This document shows positions 28,681 through 41,400 of a stretch of 64,000 nt of DNA, one piece after another. The stretch lies in the NCBI GenBank assembly GCA_963922205.1, contig CAWUHX010000311.1, positions 248,001 to 312,000 on the forward strand, given 5' to 3'. The number at the start of each line of letters is the position of its first letter. Positions within the stretch are counted from its first letter, which is position 1. Made by a program: the position numbers and the translations under genes. The stretch is from Romanomermis culicivorax (Eukaryota; Nematoda; Enoplea; Mermithida; Mermithidae). Below the pieces are notes generated by a model. That model saw only the letters and a list, made by a program, of their open reading frames with translations. It did not search any database and was not told the DNA's origin.

Positions 28681-28833
28681 CTGGGCCGTGCACAAGGGGG
28701 GGGCGCCCCCCCCCATCGAGGCAGTATGCCCACAGTGTATCGCGTAAAATCGACATTTTTTGGGGCTATTTAGTGAAAAAAAATTTAGTCCCACCCCCCC
28801 CCCCCCCACAAAAAAATCCTGCGCACGGCCCTG
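28681..28833 (+). mobile_element. hAT-like MITE, family C
   Basis: A 153-bp element, CTGGGCCGTG to GCACGGCCCTG, with a perfect 8-bp duplication TTCAGTGG (28673-28680 and 28834-28841). Confidence 0.9.
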
Positions 28834-28840
28834 TTCAGTG

Positions 28841-30016
28841 GTATTGGGAACCGAAATTTTTCTTTTTGGTGTTTGATTTAAACAGAAAAATTGACACTGT
28901 TGGCACAATTTTTCAGCCAAAAATTTACGCGATGCGATTTTCGACTTGTTTTTTTGAGGAGAAAGCATAGACATCCTTAATTTAATCTTTATGTCTTTGT
29001 TAGGAAGAAATTCGTAGCCGAAAAAGAAAAATATAAACTTCCTGACAAATTCTATACAAATATGTGAATTCTCGCGGTATTCAATTTCTTTCCGAATCGT
29101 ACAAACTATTTTCTCGATCAGTTTCACTGACGTGGTTGGATAAAATAGGGTTGTCACGATTTTTATGCGAATTAATGCGATGAAAGTATATTTAGTCATG
29201 TTTGCAACAAACTTTTGGTATAAGACTTTTTAAAGGTTTTCAGTAATGTTTTTAGGATGAAAATTGTTTTATGCCATTGGCATAAATTTTTTTCCCTTTG
29301 TGCCAATTGGCACATTTAAAATTTTCAGCAATATCATTGTGCTTATACATCACAATTCCCAAATTAAGTTATTATATTTACATTCTTTTCGTCAAACAAA
29401 GAATTAAGCCACTAATCTAAGCACACATAACTAACTGAAAATAAGTCGTCCTTACCACAAAAATGATTTTCTTTTTATTCAGTAAATTGTGAAAAAATTT
29501 AGAATATTAACCCCCTTTTTTGAAAATCCTGGATACATGCATGCCGACAATCTGACATAAATGTATGAACTTGATAATCGAAAAATTTTTCCTCAACAGG
29601 TTACCGAAGCACAAAAAAATTTTGCTCAATTTCAAAAAAAAAATTCCTCAAAAATGGTCGATTGAGGAAAAAACTGTGGTCGGGAGTCGCAGGTTTTTGT
29701 TTTGTGCACGGACATTTGTGACAATTGGCACGGCCAAAAAAATTTGTCCCAATGACACAAAAAATTTTTTCCAGCCTAAAAACATACTGAAAACCTTTAA
29801 AAAGCTTTATGCCAAAAGTTCGTTGCAAACATGACTAAAAATACTTCCGCCGCACTAATTTGCATAAAAATCATGCCAAGTCTATTTTATCTAAGCAGGT
29901 CAGTGCGATAAGAAAAAATGATCGAGAAAGCAGTTTATAAGATTCGAGAAGAAATCGGATGCTGCGAAAATTCGCATTATTTTTTTGAAATTTTTAGGCA
30001 TTTTATATTTTTCTTT
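28841..30016. repeat. Family E repeat copies in opposite orientations
   Basis: 28841-29290 is a reverse copy and 29580-30016 a forward copy of a repeat holding GTGCACGGACATTTGTG followed by the palindrome TTGTGCCAATTGGCACAA or its decayed forms. Shared tails carry ACATACTGAAAAC and ATCGAGAAAGCAG words. A further reverse piece lies at about 30830-31000. Confidence 0.6.
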
Positions 30017-30272
30017 GGTACTTACGTATTATACCCCCGCGCCCGCCATCAATTTTTATTGGTTTTAACTAACAACTTCATTTGGAAGAGCCTCAACAGC
30101 ACTGCGCCCGGGCGCAGCTGCTGTACCCTAAGCCTAAGCCTAAGGAAAATTTTAAAGGAAGAATAAATGTCTACTCACAAGTAACAGAAATCTATGCTCA
30201 AAATTAACTTCCAAATGAAGTTGTTAGTTAAAACCAATAAAAATTGGTGCGAGGGTATAATACGTAAGTACC
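30017..30272. repeat. Long inverted repeat enclosing telomere-type repeats
   Basis: The left arm (30017-30088) and right arm (30208-30272) are near-perfect reverse complements of each other, apart from a 7-base gap in the GC-rich part. The loop contains three CCTAAG units (30127-30144). It may be a small foldback element. Confidence 0.8.
30127..30144 (-). repeat. Interstitial telomeric repeat (TTAGGC)3
   Basis: Three tandem CCTAAG units, reading TTAGGC on the minus strand, the nematode telomere unit. Confidence 0.75.
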
Positions 30273-30532
30273 TTTTCTTTAATTTTAGACTACGAATTTC
30301 TTCTTAACAGCGATGTAATTAAATTAAGAATATCCATAATTGCTTTCGGAATTTTTGGCGAATAAGTCCCTAGAGCCAAAATTTTTAAAAACCATGTTTT
30401 CTAGAACAACTTTTCATTCTGCATTCAACGAAATAAAAACTAGCTTGCGATCACAAGTAGCTTAAAAGATATAGACAAAACTTAAAAATTGTTAAAGTTT
30501 TATTCGCAAATATATATATATATCAAAAAAAG

Positions 30533-30574
30533 GCCTAAGCCTAAGTAGTAGATCCTAAGCCTAAGCCTAAGCCT
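30533..30574 (-). repeat. Interstitial telomeric repeats (TTAGGC), two blocks
   Basis: Two and then three to four TTAGGC units (minus strand), separated by TAGTAGAT. They follow an (AT)n stretch at about 30511-30523. Confidence 0.75.
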
Positions 30575-31089
30575 CACACACGTAATATTCGAATTAACTC
30601 CTCGTCACCTTTTGTAATACTATTATAAATCTTGATTAAATTTAGAGCCATTTTGTCTGAAAATTCAAAAATATAAATCGCGAAATCTTAGAAAAAACAA
30701 GTTTATTTTTATTTCATTAGATTCAGCATGATGAACTCTATCAGAAAATATGTTGTTTGTATAATTTTGCTCTAGGGACATATCCGCCATATTACCCTTG
30801 CTTTCCCCTGAAGAAACTAAGCCGACGGTCGCGTCGTGTAAGTTTTTGGTTGAAAAAGTGTGCCAACAATGTCAACTTTTCTGTTCGAATCCAAAACCAA
30901 GAATAAAAATTTCGGTTTCCAATCACACTGAATGAACAGTGGAGTTAACCATTTCTATTCATTTTTCAGTCATTGTGATAATCTGATAGTTTGTTGCGAT
31001 CATACAAATACTATTCGAATACAATTCTCTCATGTTCTAAACAAATAAAAGTAACCAATATTATACTTAATCTTATGATTTGAGCCCCT

Positions 31090-31440
31090 GAAATGACTAA
31101 AAATCAAGGAAATTCAGTCCTCTCGACCGGTCAAAAAATTTATGCCAATTGGCAGCACTGTTTGTTTTCTATACATTTGCACTATAATGTAGAAAAAAAT
31201 CTGGAATGTGGAAAAAATTTTAGAGGTCTTTCCACATATGTGGAAGAAAAATTTGGGGCTTTCATAATATATTGAAAAGCTGTATTTTAGGAGGTCTAAA
31301 TTTCAAAACTCTTCGCGCCGGTTATAACTTTAATAATCATTATTATGTATTACCAAGCTCAGGCGCGGCTTTTAGCATGTCAACCTTCACTTACGATTTG
31401 ATTTTTAATAGTTTTCATCATCTTAACAGGGTTGGCAAAC
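31090..31440 (-). repeat. Family F repeat, reverse fragment
   Basis: Inverted relative of the 3' half of 49370-50410, with the TTCCACATATGTGGAA palindrome, TTCGCGCCGG and the GCCGCGCCTGAG.. counterpart. No coding potential. Confidence 0.6.
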
Positions 31441-32067
31441 CAAACTTTTGAAATTTCGACTTTTTGGTTCTTTAGTGGTTTTTTATAGTTTTTTGGTTTT
31501 TCTATGGTTTTTTTCTGGTTTAATTCTTTAGAATGTTTGCTACATCAAAATAACTATGTAAAAAACTGCTAGAAGGTCCCTGTATTATCTAAGACTAGTT
31601 AGGGAGCCGTAAAATGGCAGCTAGAAGTATTACTCTTATCAGAAGTGTCATTATTTTATGCTATAGGAAATCCCTATTTAGCAATAGAAATACAGTAATA
31701 GTGGGCACATAAAAAAGGAACCATGAGTGAAGAACACAAGAAAAGTAAAAATGGAACAGAGCATGCGATATGTAAAGGACAAATTCAAGGAAAAGAAGAA
31801 AAATTACAAATAAAGAGAAATATACAATACACAATGTACGTAATCAAAACTAAAAAGAAATTAACTACAGAATTATATCAATGCATCACATATATACATA
31901 TGCACAGAGAAGTTGAAATGACACAATACCGTTTTCGATAAGAGGGTTTTAAAATGATAGATTATTACATATGTTATTAATATTACAACCTGCAGTTGAA
32001 AGGTTTTCGGCCAAATTTATGAACGGTTACGAACAAATAATGGTTTTAAAATTTTTCGAATGATGGC
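31441..32067. other. Intergenic, nothing recognised
   Basis: AT-rich sequence. A 72-codon Lys-rich frame at 31723-31941 has no recognisable domain and is probably chance. Confidence 0.35.
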
Positions 32068-32183
32068 CAAAAAAGTATATGTTTTAGGCCTTTTTTGGGA
32101 AAAATTTCGACTTTTTTCTACCCCACCCCAAAAATTTCGGATTTACCCCCCCCCCCCAACTGGTCGGAGGTCTTACAGGTATG
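32068..32183 (+). mobile_element. Family B MITE, 5'-truncated
   Basis: Retains the right end, CCCAACTGGTCGGAGG to CAGGTATG, and the preceding GGCCTTTTTTGGGAAAAA segment. The left end is missing. Confidence 0.75.
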
Positions 32184-32516
32184 ATGATAAATTTCTAGAA
32201 ATTACGATTTATGAACACAAAATTTTGTTCTAATTTTTGAGATATATGATCAGAATGATTATCAGAATGCTTTAAAAAGCTCAAAAACAGTTAAATAAAG
32301 TCCACTTCCACACAGCGTTTTTTTTGTGCACGGACATTTGTGCCAATTGGCACAAGAAGCCAAAAAAATTTGTGCCAATGGCACAAAAAATTTTTTTTAC
32401 TAATGACATACTGAAAACTGCGGAAAAGTTTTAGGCCAAAAGTTTGATGAAAAGTTATTGTTTCACGCATTAATTTTTTGTAAAAATCGTGCCCAACCTA
32501 TTTTTCAGCTAACCAT

Positions 32517-32749
32517 CATACCCATACCTGTACTTGGGGGGGGTGGGGGGACCCCACCCCAACTTGGCCAACCCTGTACCCAAAATCATTTCCCCCCCCC
32601 CCAGTTTGGAAAAAATTGAAAAAATTTTCAAAAAAGTGTATGTTTTTTGGCCTTTTTTGGGAAAAATTTTGACTTTTTCCTACCCCCCCCCCAAAAATTT
32701 CGGATTTACCCCCCCCCCCCCCCAACTGGTCGGAGGTCTTACAGGTATG
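32517..32749 (+). mobile_element. hAT-like MITE, family B
   Basis: Ends CATACCTGTA / TACAGGTATG, with a CATACC duplication at the left tip and long C and G homopolymers inside. The 8-bp duplication CTAACCAT (32509-32516, 32750-32757) is perfect. The empty site is 48195-48202. Confidence 0.88.
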
Positions 32750-33080
32750 CTAACCATGTCAGTGAGAAGAGAAAAAACTCTGCAACAAAATAGTTCACGA
32801 AATCCCAAAGGGAAATGGAATGCTGAGACAATTTAAATAGCTCTAGAATTGTTCAGGAAGTTCATATTGATTCAATTTTCGACTACGAATTTTCGAATCT
32901 ATGTTTTGTTTATTTAACAACCATGTAAAGACTAGAGAAAATAAAGTCGAAAATCGTGTTAATTTTCGATCGAAACATTGTGCCATTATCAACGATATCG
33001 ATTTTTCTATTTGAATCAATCAAACACAAAAAGTAACAATTTCAGTTTTAAATGCGAATCTGACTGAATGAAGAGAGAAT

Positions 33081-33314
33081 CATACCTGTACTTGGGGGGG
33101 GGTTGGGGGGGGGACCCCGCCCAACTCGGCCAACGCTATACCCAAAATCATTTCCCCCCCCCCAACCCCCCCCCAGTTTGGAAAAAAAAAATTTGCAAAA
33201 AAGTGTATGTTTTTTGGCCTTTTTTGGGAAAAATTTCGACTTTTTCCTACCCCCCCCCCCCCCAAAATTTCGGATTTACCCCCCCCCCAACTGGTCGGAG
33301 GTCTTACAGGTATG
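33081..33314 (+). mobile_element. hAT-like MITE, family B
   Basis: A 234-bp element, CATACCTGTACTTGGG to GGTCTTACAGGTATG, with perfect 8-bp duplication GAGAGAAT (33073-33080, 33315-33322). The empty site is 48327-48334. Confidence 0.92.
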
Positions 33315-33620
33315 GAGAGAATATTCAGAATTTCTTTTGACTCATCAGTCTTGACAGCCTATAAAGTTTGCTGCAACGATACTAATACACTGTTCAAAGA
33401 GAAATCGTTCGCGTTCGGGTCAAATGAACGATGAAATATTATATAACTTGATTCGGCGCGGAGCGCCGAAAAATTTTTGCATTTTCAGCCCCTAAAACGT
33501 CTAAAAATCAAGAAAATTTAATGTTTGACCAGCCAAAAAATTTGTGCCAATTGGCACAAACGCTCAAAATTTTTTGTGCCATTCCAAATTTTTTTGTGCC
33601 AAAAACTATGTTTTGGCACA

Positions 33621-34286
33621 AAAAAAAAACTGCAGTTTCTACAACAAACGAAAAAATGAAAATCGATATCACGGAATAGGCTACAGTAAACTTGACAAGC
33701 GTGGTGCGGGGAAGAAGCTCATCTAAATCGAGCAGGTTGGAACACAAATAAGACAAATCTTGTCGTGACGAGCAATGCCGTCCGATGATGACCGCAGTAT
33801 CACTTCTACAATTATGGTTCGACGTGTTTTCAATTTCAGTATCGGTTCGGTAGAAAATCATGGCGTGTTTGACTGGTGCTGGCTGACCGCTGCGATATTA
33901 TGCGAAAAATTAAATTTTTTGGATTATTGAGCCGGATCGTATGAACCTCATAATCCGAAATTCAGCTGTCCAGCCAAGTTGTCGGTCATGTTTCTGCTAC
34001 TGTAGTGCTGTTGAATATCGGAATTGCCAGAATCATGCTTTATTCCGAACTTCCTGCATAAAATAGGCGGAAAGTTTGGTCATTGTCACACTATTGCAAT
34101 AAACGGAAATGTGGGATTTTAGTACAGAGAAAATGCTCTTTTTTGTGGCCATAACATGCACAGTGTATACTAATCATGCTGGGGGTGAGCCAGCGGATGG
34201 TGAGATAGGAAAATTTTTTTCTCTTGATTCTATAGTTCATTTATTAATTTGAAATGATAGATTCGATTACCCTTTATTCAGCTAAA
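33621..34286. other. Intergenic, nothing recognised
   Basis: No exon-like segment or bounded repeat seen between the family E repeat and the second foldback element. Confidence 0.35.
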
Positions 34287-35350
34287 CACACAACAGCGAA
34301 ATTCAAGGTAGCGAGATTCAATACAGCGATTCTCAAAACAGCTATGTCTCAAAACAGCGATCCTCAATACAGCAAAGTCTAAATACATCGATTTTCAAAA
34401 GAGCGATGTCTCAAAACAACGATTCTCGAAACAGTGAAGTCTAACAAATTCTCAAAATTTCAAAAAAGTTGTCTTCAGAATGGTGATTGGCTGGGGTAGA
34501 CGGTTCGGTGCATGGAATATTTGGTCCTCCATTTCGATCTGGTAGATGCTGGTTGTCATACATTTTGGCATCAATCGCCAGATTTCTGACATTATGGCTT
34601 TATAGCATGTGTTTTAACGACATTACAGCTGTTTATTCTGGTTGGTTTATTATTAACATGCATGTTTGTTGTTTCCTTTATTCCTTTATTGACTTATTCC
34701 CTTTTATACTCTTCTTATTTTCAGCCCTTTTTTATTCTATTTATTTAATTTTTCTAGGATGTGTACTTTTGTTCGATTTTTTACCCACTTTTTGTTAAAT
34801 TATTTTACTTTTCGTTTCTTTATTATTTTTTTTTCTGCGTTTACTAATTAATTATTTTATTAATTTCATCTTACTTGCTTATTTCGTTTTGTTTTATTTA
34901 TTTCATCAATTTATTTTTTTTGCAATTAAGCTCCATACAAAGCAGTTTTGATCGGATATCCCTATAATATTTTTTTTCTTTCAAACGTTGCAAAAATGTT
35001 TTTCTGACAGGTACTTTTTGTGATTTTGTAATAATCCGATCGTGCTTACCTACCGCAACTGCAACAGAAAAGCATGTGAAACTTAGATGGTCAAATGCAA
35101 CTGAAATACACTATCTCCACTAGCAAATACGATTTTAATATGCTTAATTTGCATATTTATTATAAAAATGACATGTGTTTACTCTAATGCATAGAGCTTT
35201 TTACTATTCGCTATTTCAAGATTTCGCTGTATTGATAATCGCTATTTTGAGACTTCGGTGTGACGAGGATCGCTGCTTCGAGTTTCGCTGTATTGAGGAC
35301 ACGCCTTTCAGGAATTCACTACCTTGAGGGTCCCGCCTTTTGAGAATCGT
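34287..35350. mobile_element. Foldback-like element with minisatellite termini, copy 2
   Basis: Same organisation as 1311-2420: 15-16 bp TCAATACAGCGATTC-type repeats at the left (34291-34450), their reverse complement at the right (35205-35350), and a homologous core (GATCTGGTAGATGCTGG, GGTTTATTATTAACAT). Confidence 0.75.
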
Positions 35351-35411
35351 TTTTGTTTTACCCTCGGCCTCCTGTAGTCACTAAATCTCTCTCCTCAAAC
35401 TTCAAACAGAA

Positions 35412-35417
35412 TTTATT
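35412..35417 (-). terminator. Poly(A) signal of NFXL1
   Basis: AATAAA on the minus strand, 51 bases after the stop codon at 35468. Confidence 0.65.
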
Positions 35418-35467
35418 GAGACTAAAACAAAATATTCCAAACAATGAAACTCCATAAACCGAGTGAA

Positions 35468-38400
35468 TCAGACAACAAAAATCAACTTATAAACAAACAA
35501 AGCGCAACAACCGAGAGCAAGGGAAACAAAGCTGTACTTGAAATACGCAGAATGATAAATCTTTTCGTAGAACGATTTGGAGTTTTCGTCTTCCGATTCG
35601 TTCCTCAATTTCTTCTTTCGTTTACGTCGAGTTAGCAATATTTGATTTTCATCTCTACTTTCGACGTTATCACTTTTCGCTTCACCTGCGTCGGCATTCG
35701 ACATTTTTTCGTTTTTCGCCTTTTCGAGCTTCAATTTCTCGCATTCTTCATCGCAGGAAATTTCGTTTTGCATTTTTCGTCTCGCGTAACATTGAGTTTT
35801 TGACGTTTTTCGGCCGCAAGGACATTTTACTTGAATTCTCTTTGTGCAACTTTCTACCGGAGAACAGTTTCCTGAAAAGGAGAAAAGAACGCATACAACG
35901 TTGACTAGAATTTGAAGTCAACAGTTCAAATATTGCTAAATTTTCCCGATTTTTTGTTGTATTTCCTTAATTTCATTTCGGCTTCACAAATATAATTTCA
36001 GAAAATCAAAAATGTAAATTTTTTTGCACATGATAAAAATTCCATGTTTGCACAAACGTTAGAAAAAGTCTTCGACATAAAATTTCATTTTCTGAGAACG
36101 CATTTGTGTTTCAAAAAAATTTTTTTCGAAACGTGATTCTGATTAGTCAGATTTTTTAATTGCGAGATGAGTTTGCTATTGTTATCAAAAAGTAGGTCTG
36201 TCTGAACCTTTTACTGCTTTTTCGTACGATGCATTGGAAAACTCAGACACGCCCACTTCTCGTTCTGAACCAATCGCACGCAATGCGGAAAAATTCTGAC
36301 CAATCAAAATTCACGTTTAAAAAAGAATAAATATTTGTTCCCTTTAGCTGTTTTGGAAAATTTTTGTCCCTTAGTTGTCCATAATCTCGTAATGTAACTA
36401 ACCTAAATGGCAGCTTTTCGTGCACGTATGACCGCAAGGTAAAACTTTCGGACATTGATTACCGCACGAAGATAAGTCCCGTCTTTTTTCCAGGTCCGCT
36501 TCGCACCATTCTCGGCAGGGTATAAGTTTTTCGTTCAATTTGCAATGACAAAAAACGCGGACCATCAAGCGACAAGGCGGGCAAGGCGCCGGATGGCAAG
36601 GCAACGGGCAGGAATGCGAACAATCTTAAAATAGAAGAAATAACACATATAAATCTAGGTACAACTAACTATAGAATCTGGCATTCGGACTTCCTACATT
36701 ACGTTATAAGTATATACCTGCAAACAGGGGCGGAGCTAACCAGACCGGTAAGGGACAGGGGGCGGGACTTAGCGGGCGGGTAAAGCACAGACAACTGACC
36801 AATAAGTTTGTTTTGATTTAATTTTCTAATCGCTCAGGTGATTTGCATAAAAATTGACTGCGAATCCGATGCGTCACCACGCATAATGCCATGCCTCACC
36901 CGTCAAATAATAAGCTCCGCCTGACATCGTAGCTCAACTAACCTCCAAATCTCGGCAAGCTACATTTTTCGTCGCAATTTTCGCACGCTTGGTCTTTCGC
37001 CGCGTGACAAGGTAGCGAGCATTTGTGATTCCCGCATTTTAGGATCAATCCGCAAGGTCGACCGCAATCGAACGCAGCGGCCCTATAACAGGGCACGTTT
37101 TCGATTACGTGACCTCCGAAACAACCGACCGGTCTTGGGAATTCGCAAGGCGGACACGGTTCGTCGACGAGTTCGAATTTCGGTTGCGGTTTATCCCACG
37201 GTGTGGATGATTTTCTGCACAAAAAAAATTTACAGCAGCATACTAATTGGTCAAAGTTGAAAAATTGCTTTTCAGACATACTTTGTGTGAATTCTGAAAT
37301 TGCACATGCTATAGTGCATTGGATAGCTCAGAGCGAATCAAGTAATGTTACATTAACCATTCTCCCCCCCAATCCCTCCTGAAGACCTTCTCTACACTAA
37401 CTTCGCATAAACATGAAAACTTTGTGTGTGATTCATCAAAAAGTGAGTTCGACTTCTTTGAAAACCAAAAATCTCGAAAACAGCTAAAAATGAAGACTCT
37501 AGACATACATAGATATTTTCTACTGGACTGAATCCAAAATTTCCGAATTCACGCGGAACTGAAGCAGTTACTAATTAGTTTAACCAACAAGTCACCTGAC
37601 GAACTCATTTTCTAAAAGAAGATTTACAGGTCATTGAAAATATTCGATGTGGACTTTTTTGACAATATAACCCAACATTAGCCTGTTTTGAAGTTTTTCA
37701 AAAATGAAAATTTTCCCTTTATCGCTCATTATTTTCGGCCCAAAATAGATCTACTTGTAGTTCAAAATCGTGCATGTGATGGAACCCCCAGGTGTGAGGA
37801 GTCAAGAGACCTTTTCGGGGCGGAGGGTCATGGATTGCCCAAAATTTGAGGAAAAGGGTCCTTGAGAAAAATAATTCGATTTTTTTCAATTGTAATTTTT
37901 GTCACTTAACATAAAAAATGTGTTCACGGACACGGACAAACAAAATTGACACTCATCAGTATTTCTCTGATCAAAAGCATGGGTGCCCCATGTAACCAGG
38001 TAGTTCACACACAAATTGAAAATTTCCAACTTTAAACTCAACAAAGATCTCGAAATCATATGTCGTCAAATGTAAATTTTTTGTTAAAGGCCAAAAACTG
38101 GGCAGTTTCGATCAAAAATTTCTCATTTAGAAAATTTTTTGCGCCCTTTGGATTTTTAGTCTACAATTTTCGACGATAGAAAGCAGACTGTCCCATGGAG
38201 AGAGGTATGAGGGAGGGTATTACCCATATCTAAATTCCTAAAAATTGATCACTGGTTGCCTAATTTTGAGACAAAATGAAGTGTTTAGTGGACATTTAGG
38301 TACACTACCCCGGAAATTTTCAACTTTCAACTCTACCTGAAAAACTTGACCTTGGGGACCGCCGATAGGAAGCAAAACATTTTCGAGATTTTTCCTTACG

Positions 38401-41400
38401 CTAATACTAAACCTTACTTTAGCGCACTTTTATTCACATCGATCAGCAAACCTTTGTGACAAAGGACGGGGCATTGGTGTCCGCATTTCATTTTCAAGTT
38501 GCAAGTTTGTTTACACGGCGGGCAATCGCCAAAATGACATTTGTGAGGTGTTCGGCGGTCGTGTTTACACACGGGTTTCGCGTCGCATAATTGTTTACAC
38601 TTCGGCGGTTTAACGCGACGTTCTTCTCCGCATGGGACCTTGAGGAGAAAAATCGATATTCAGAAAAAAATCGATAAACTGAACATCGATTTTCTCTCTT
38701 TTTCTGCAAAAAATATTGAACACTTTTCGACAAGCTTCAAAAATCTTACTTTTATCGTAGTTTTTCCGCAACGGCATTTCACTTCTTGGGTCAAAGTGCA
38801 AGGGTAGCAGGGACCGGAATGGCACGGCTGGGCGCATTTGTGATTGCCGCATTGTAAACTTTTCTGGCAAATTAATTCGCAAGGCGACGGCCGAAATTCC
38901 GGACCGCCTGGGCAACATTTTCTATTGCAAAGGTGTTTACCGCAATCACGTTTTTCTTTGCATTTCATTTCGCACAGGTATTCTTTACCGCACGTAAATT
39001 CTTTTTCCTGTAACCGAAATCAAAAAATTTGCATAAAATTAACGCATAGATACATACTGTATTCTTAGAATAAAATAAGAGAATGTCAACAAACTAAAAA
39101 ATATACATTTTTTTCCGAATTTCTGGCAGGAAATTGACCGGAAAACACATTAAAAAATGTGATAATTGACAATAATGACTGCGTTATATTCAGAAATGAC
39201 TATTTCCTACCAATTGTAATCATTAGGTTTTTTCCACCAAAACGATAAGGTTCCTTATGTCTAGCCCATTCCAGCCTGAAGGTCAAAAAAATTTTAATTT
39301 TTTTCGAACAAAAACTACAGGGAAAATGACTCAAAAATAGTAATTTTAGTCTAAAAAACTATTAAAATTATGCGTTTAAGGCTAAAATGTATATTTTTGA
39401 GCAATTCTTGTTCAAACATAGACATTTTCTATCAAAAAATTGACAAAGGAATCTCTAGGAACAGCAGCGATTTAATTTTAGCAAGTTGAGCGAAAGAAAA
39501 AACTGACACGTCAAGAATCCGGTTCTTTTAAAATTATAAAAATTGAAACCCCCGGTTCTTCAATTAAAAGAAGCGGTCGGTCCCGGATCCGGTTCCTGTG
39601 AAATTTTGGAATTCAGTTCCGGTAACAGGTTTCTCTCGCTTCCGGGCATCCGTGACATGCCTGCTGAAGCACGCACATAAAAATGGGTCCCTGATATTTT
39701 GGAAAATTGCACAATAATCCGTTACTTTGGCGCCGCAACGGCATCTTTTCACCCGCGTTTGCGAACAAGAACCGCAAGGTCCTTTGTGGCATCTTTCCAC
39801 GCACCTATGGATGCCGCAATCCATAATTTTGCCGCAAGTATCGCCGCAGCATTTCAAATCGTCTAGACAATCGACTTCGGTCTGTTGTAAAAAAAGTTTA
39901 GAATTTTTTGAAAAACTCATAAATGAAATTTTTTGCGAGAAGTTCAAGATCAAAAAAATGCATTTTGGTCCACTCCACAAAGTAGAAATGAGAAATTCTT
40001 TACACAAAACTTTGCATAAATTTACAGTTTGACCTAAGCAACATGTGTACATTTTCATTTTAACTATCTAAAATGGTCATACATGTAGGAAGTCCGACTA
40101 GATGGTGTGGGGAAGGTAAACCCAAAATTTTAGGGTGGGGATCCCAACATTTCCAAAATTGTTTTTTTGGGTGATGGGCTGAAAAAAACCCTAAAAATTT
40201 CGAAAATTTCCCCAAAAAAAACTTTTTTCCTAATTTTTTCCGAGTCAAGGGGGGATTGTTGGGTATAGGGTTGAGCAAGTTGGGGATGGGGGTTCTGACA
40301 TTTGGGCATAGGAGTATATAAATCCCGTGATTTAGAGAGATTTAAATTCTAAGAAATGGAATCTTACATCGTATTTCATTTTGCCGCACGGGCAAGAACG
40401 AGCGGCGTTGGATTCGGCGCACGGTGGACAATTTTTGGCGTGGCAAATCGCAGAGCAAGTATGCTTTCCGCAAGGCAGCTTTTTACCGCAAGGCGTCACG
40501 CAAGACCACGCCGTTTGTTCGACGCACGGTCTAACGGAAATTTTTTTGCCGCAAGAGCACTTTCGTTCGAAAGTTTCCGTACATGCGTTGCAAGGACCTA
40601 GTGTAGAAAAGTATAACAATACAAATAATAGGCACAATTACATAATATATAAATTTCAGAAGCTAAAGAACAATAACATAGAACTGTCAGAGGGTCAATT
40701 CCTCTGACCTTTGGTCCTCTAATTACCTCATTTTCATTTTCTAAAGTTTCTTTATTGCTAAAGTGTTTCCATTTATTCTCAGGTAAACAAACCGATAAAA
40801 CGGTTTGTGTCACACATATTTTTGGTCAAAAACAAACAAATGGTTGGCGCAAATGTTTTGCATACTACTTGAAAGTCGATGTTAGACGCGTTGCAATGTT
40901 TTTTATTCATTCTTGTTAATATTTTCGTCTTGAAATCGTCGCCCATTTTTATTGGGTATTGGAGAATCGTCTCCCCTCCGTATTGTATTAGCATCCGAGC
41001 CGTAGGATTCGGGCATCGTGTCATTTAGTCGCGGTGACTGAGGAAAGGTCGCTAGCGTTTTCGCCGTTGTGTCCCGTTGTGTTTTGTGGTTCGCGCCACG
41101 GACGGGTTTTGAGCAGTTATGCGGCCTGAGAAGTTTGTGACGTCCCATTTTGATAAGAAGAATCAGTGAGTGGTTGTTTTGGAGTTAGATTCACCTATTA
41201 TGGCAAAGTTTCAGCTTAGGCCGTGGTCCGAGATATCCTATTGTCCCTGTGGTTCGTTGCTCAGGGACAAAAAGAAGGATCAGCCGAATAGGGAGGTTTT
41301 AGGCGGTAGTGTTCACGTTTCTGACGCTTTGCACATTTGTTTCTTACTCACCCTCATTGTTGTATTCTACTACCCGTTGTGTTTTGCTCACCAATAAACA

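Larger units (their letters stand above)
32310..33620 (+). repeat. Family E repeat hosting two family B insertions
   Basis: Carries GTGCACGGACATTTGTG, the palindrome TTGTGCCAATTGGCACAA (32340s and 33540s), and GGCGCGGAGCGCC (about 33454). It is homologous to 47830-48860. It is interrupted at 32517-32749 and 33081-33314 by family B elements that are absent from the 48.2-48.35 kb copy. Confidence 0.7.

Noticed and set aside
28624..29199. 191-codon minus-strand frame
   Set aside because: It spans a family C MITE with G/C homopolymers and a family E repeat; no domain similarity.
39727..40032. Plus-strand frames opposite NFXL1 exons, and similar frames at 38844-39068 and 40356-40707
   Set aside because: Antisense shadows of Cys-rich exons whose minus-strand reading is conserved and phase-consistent.
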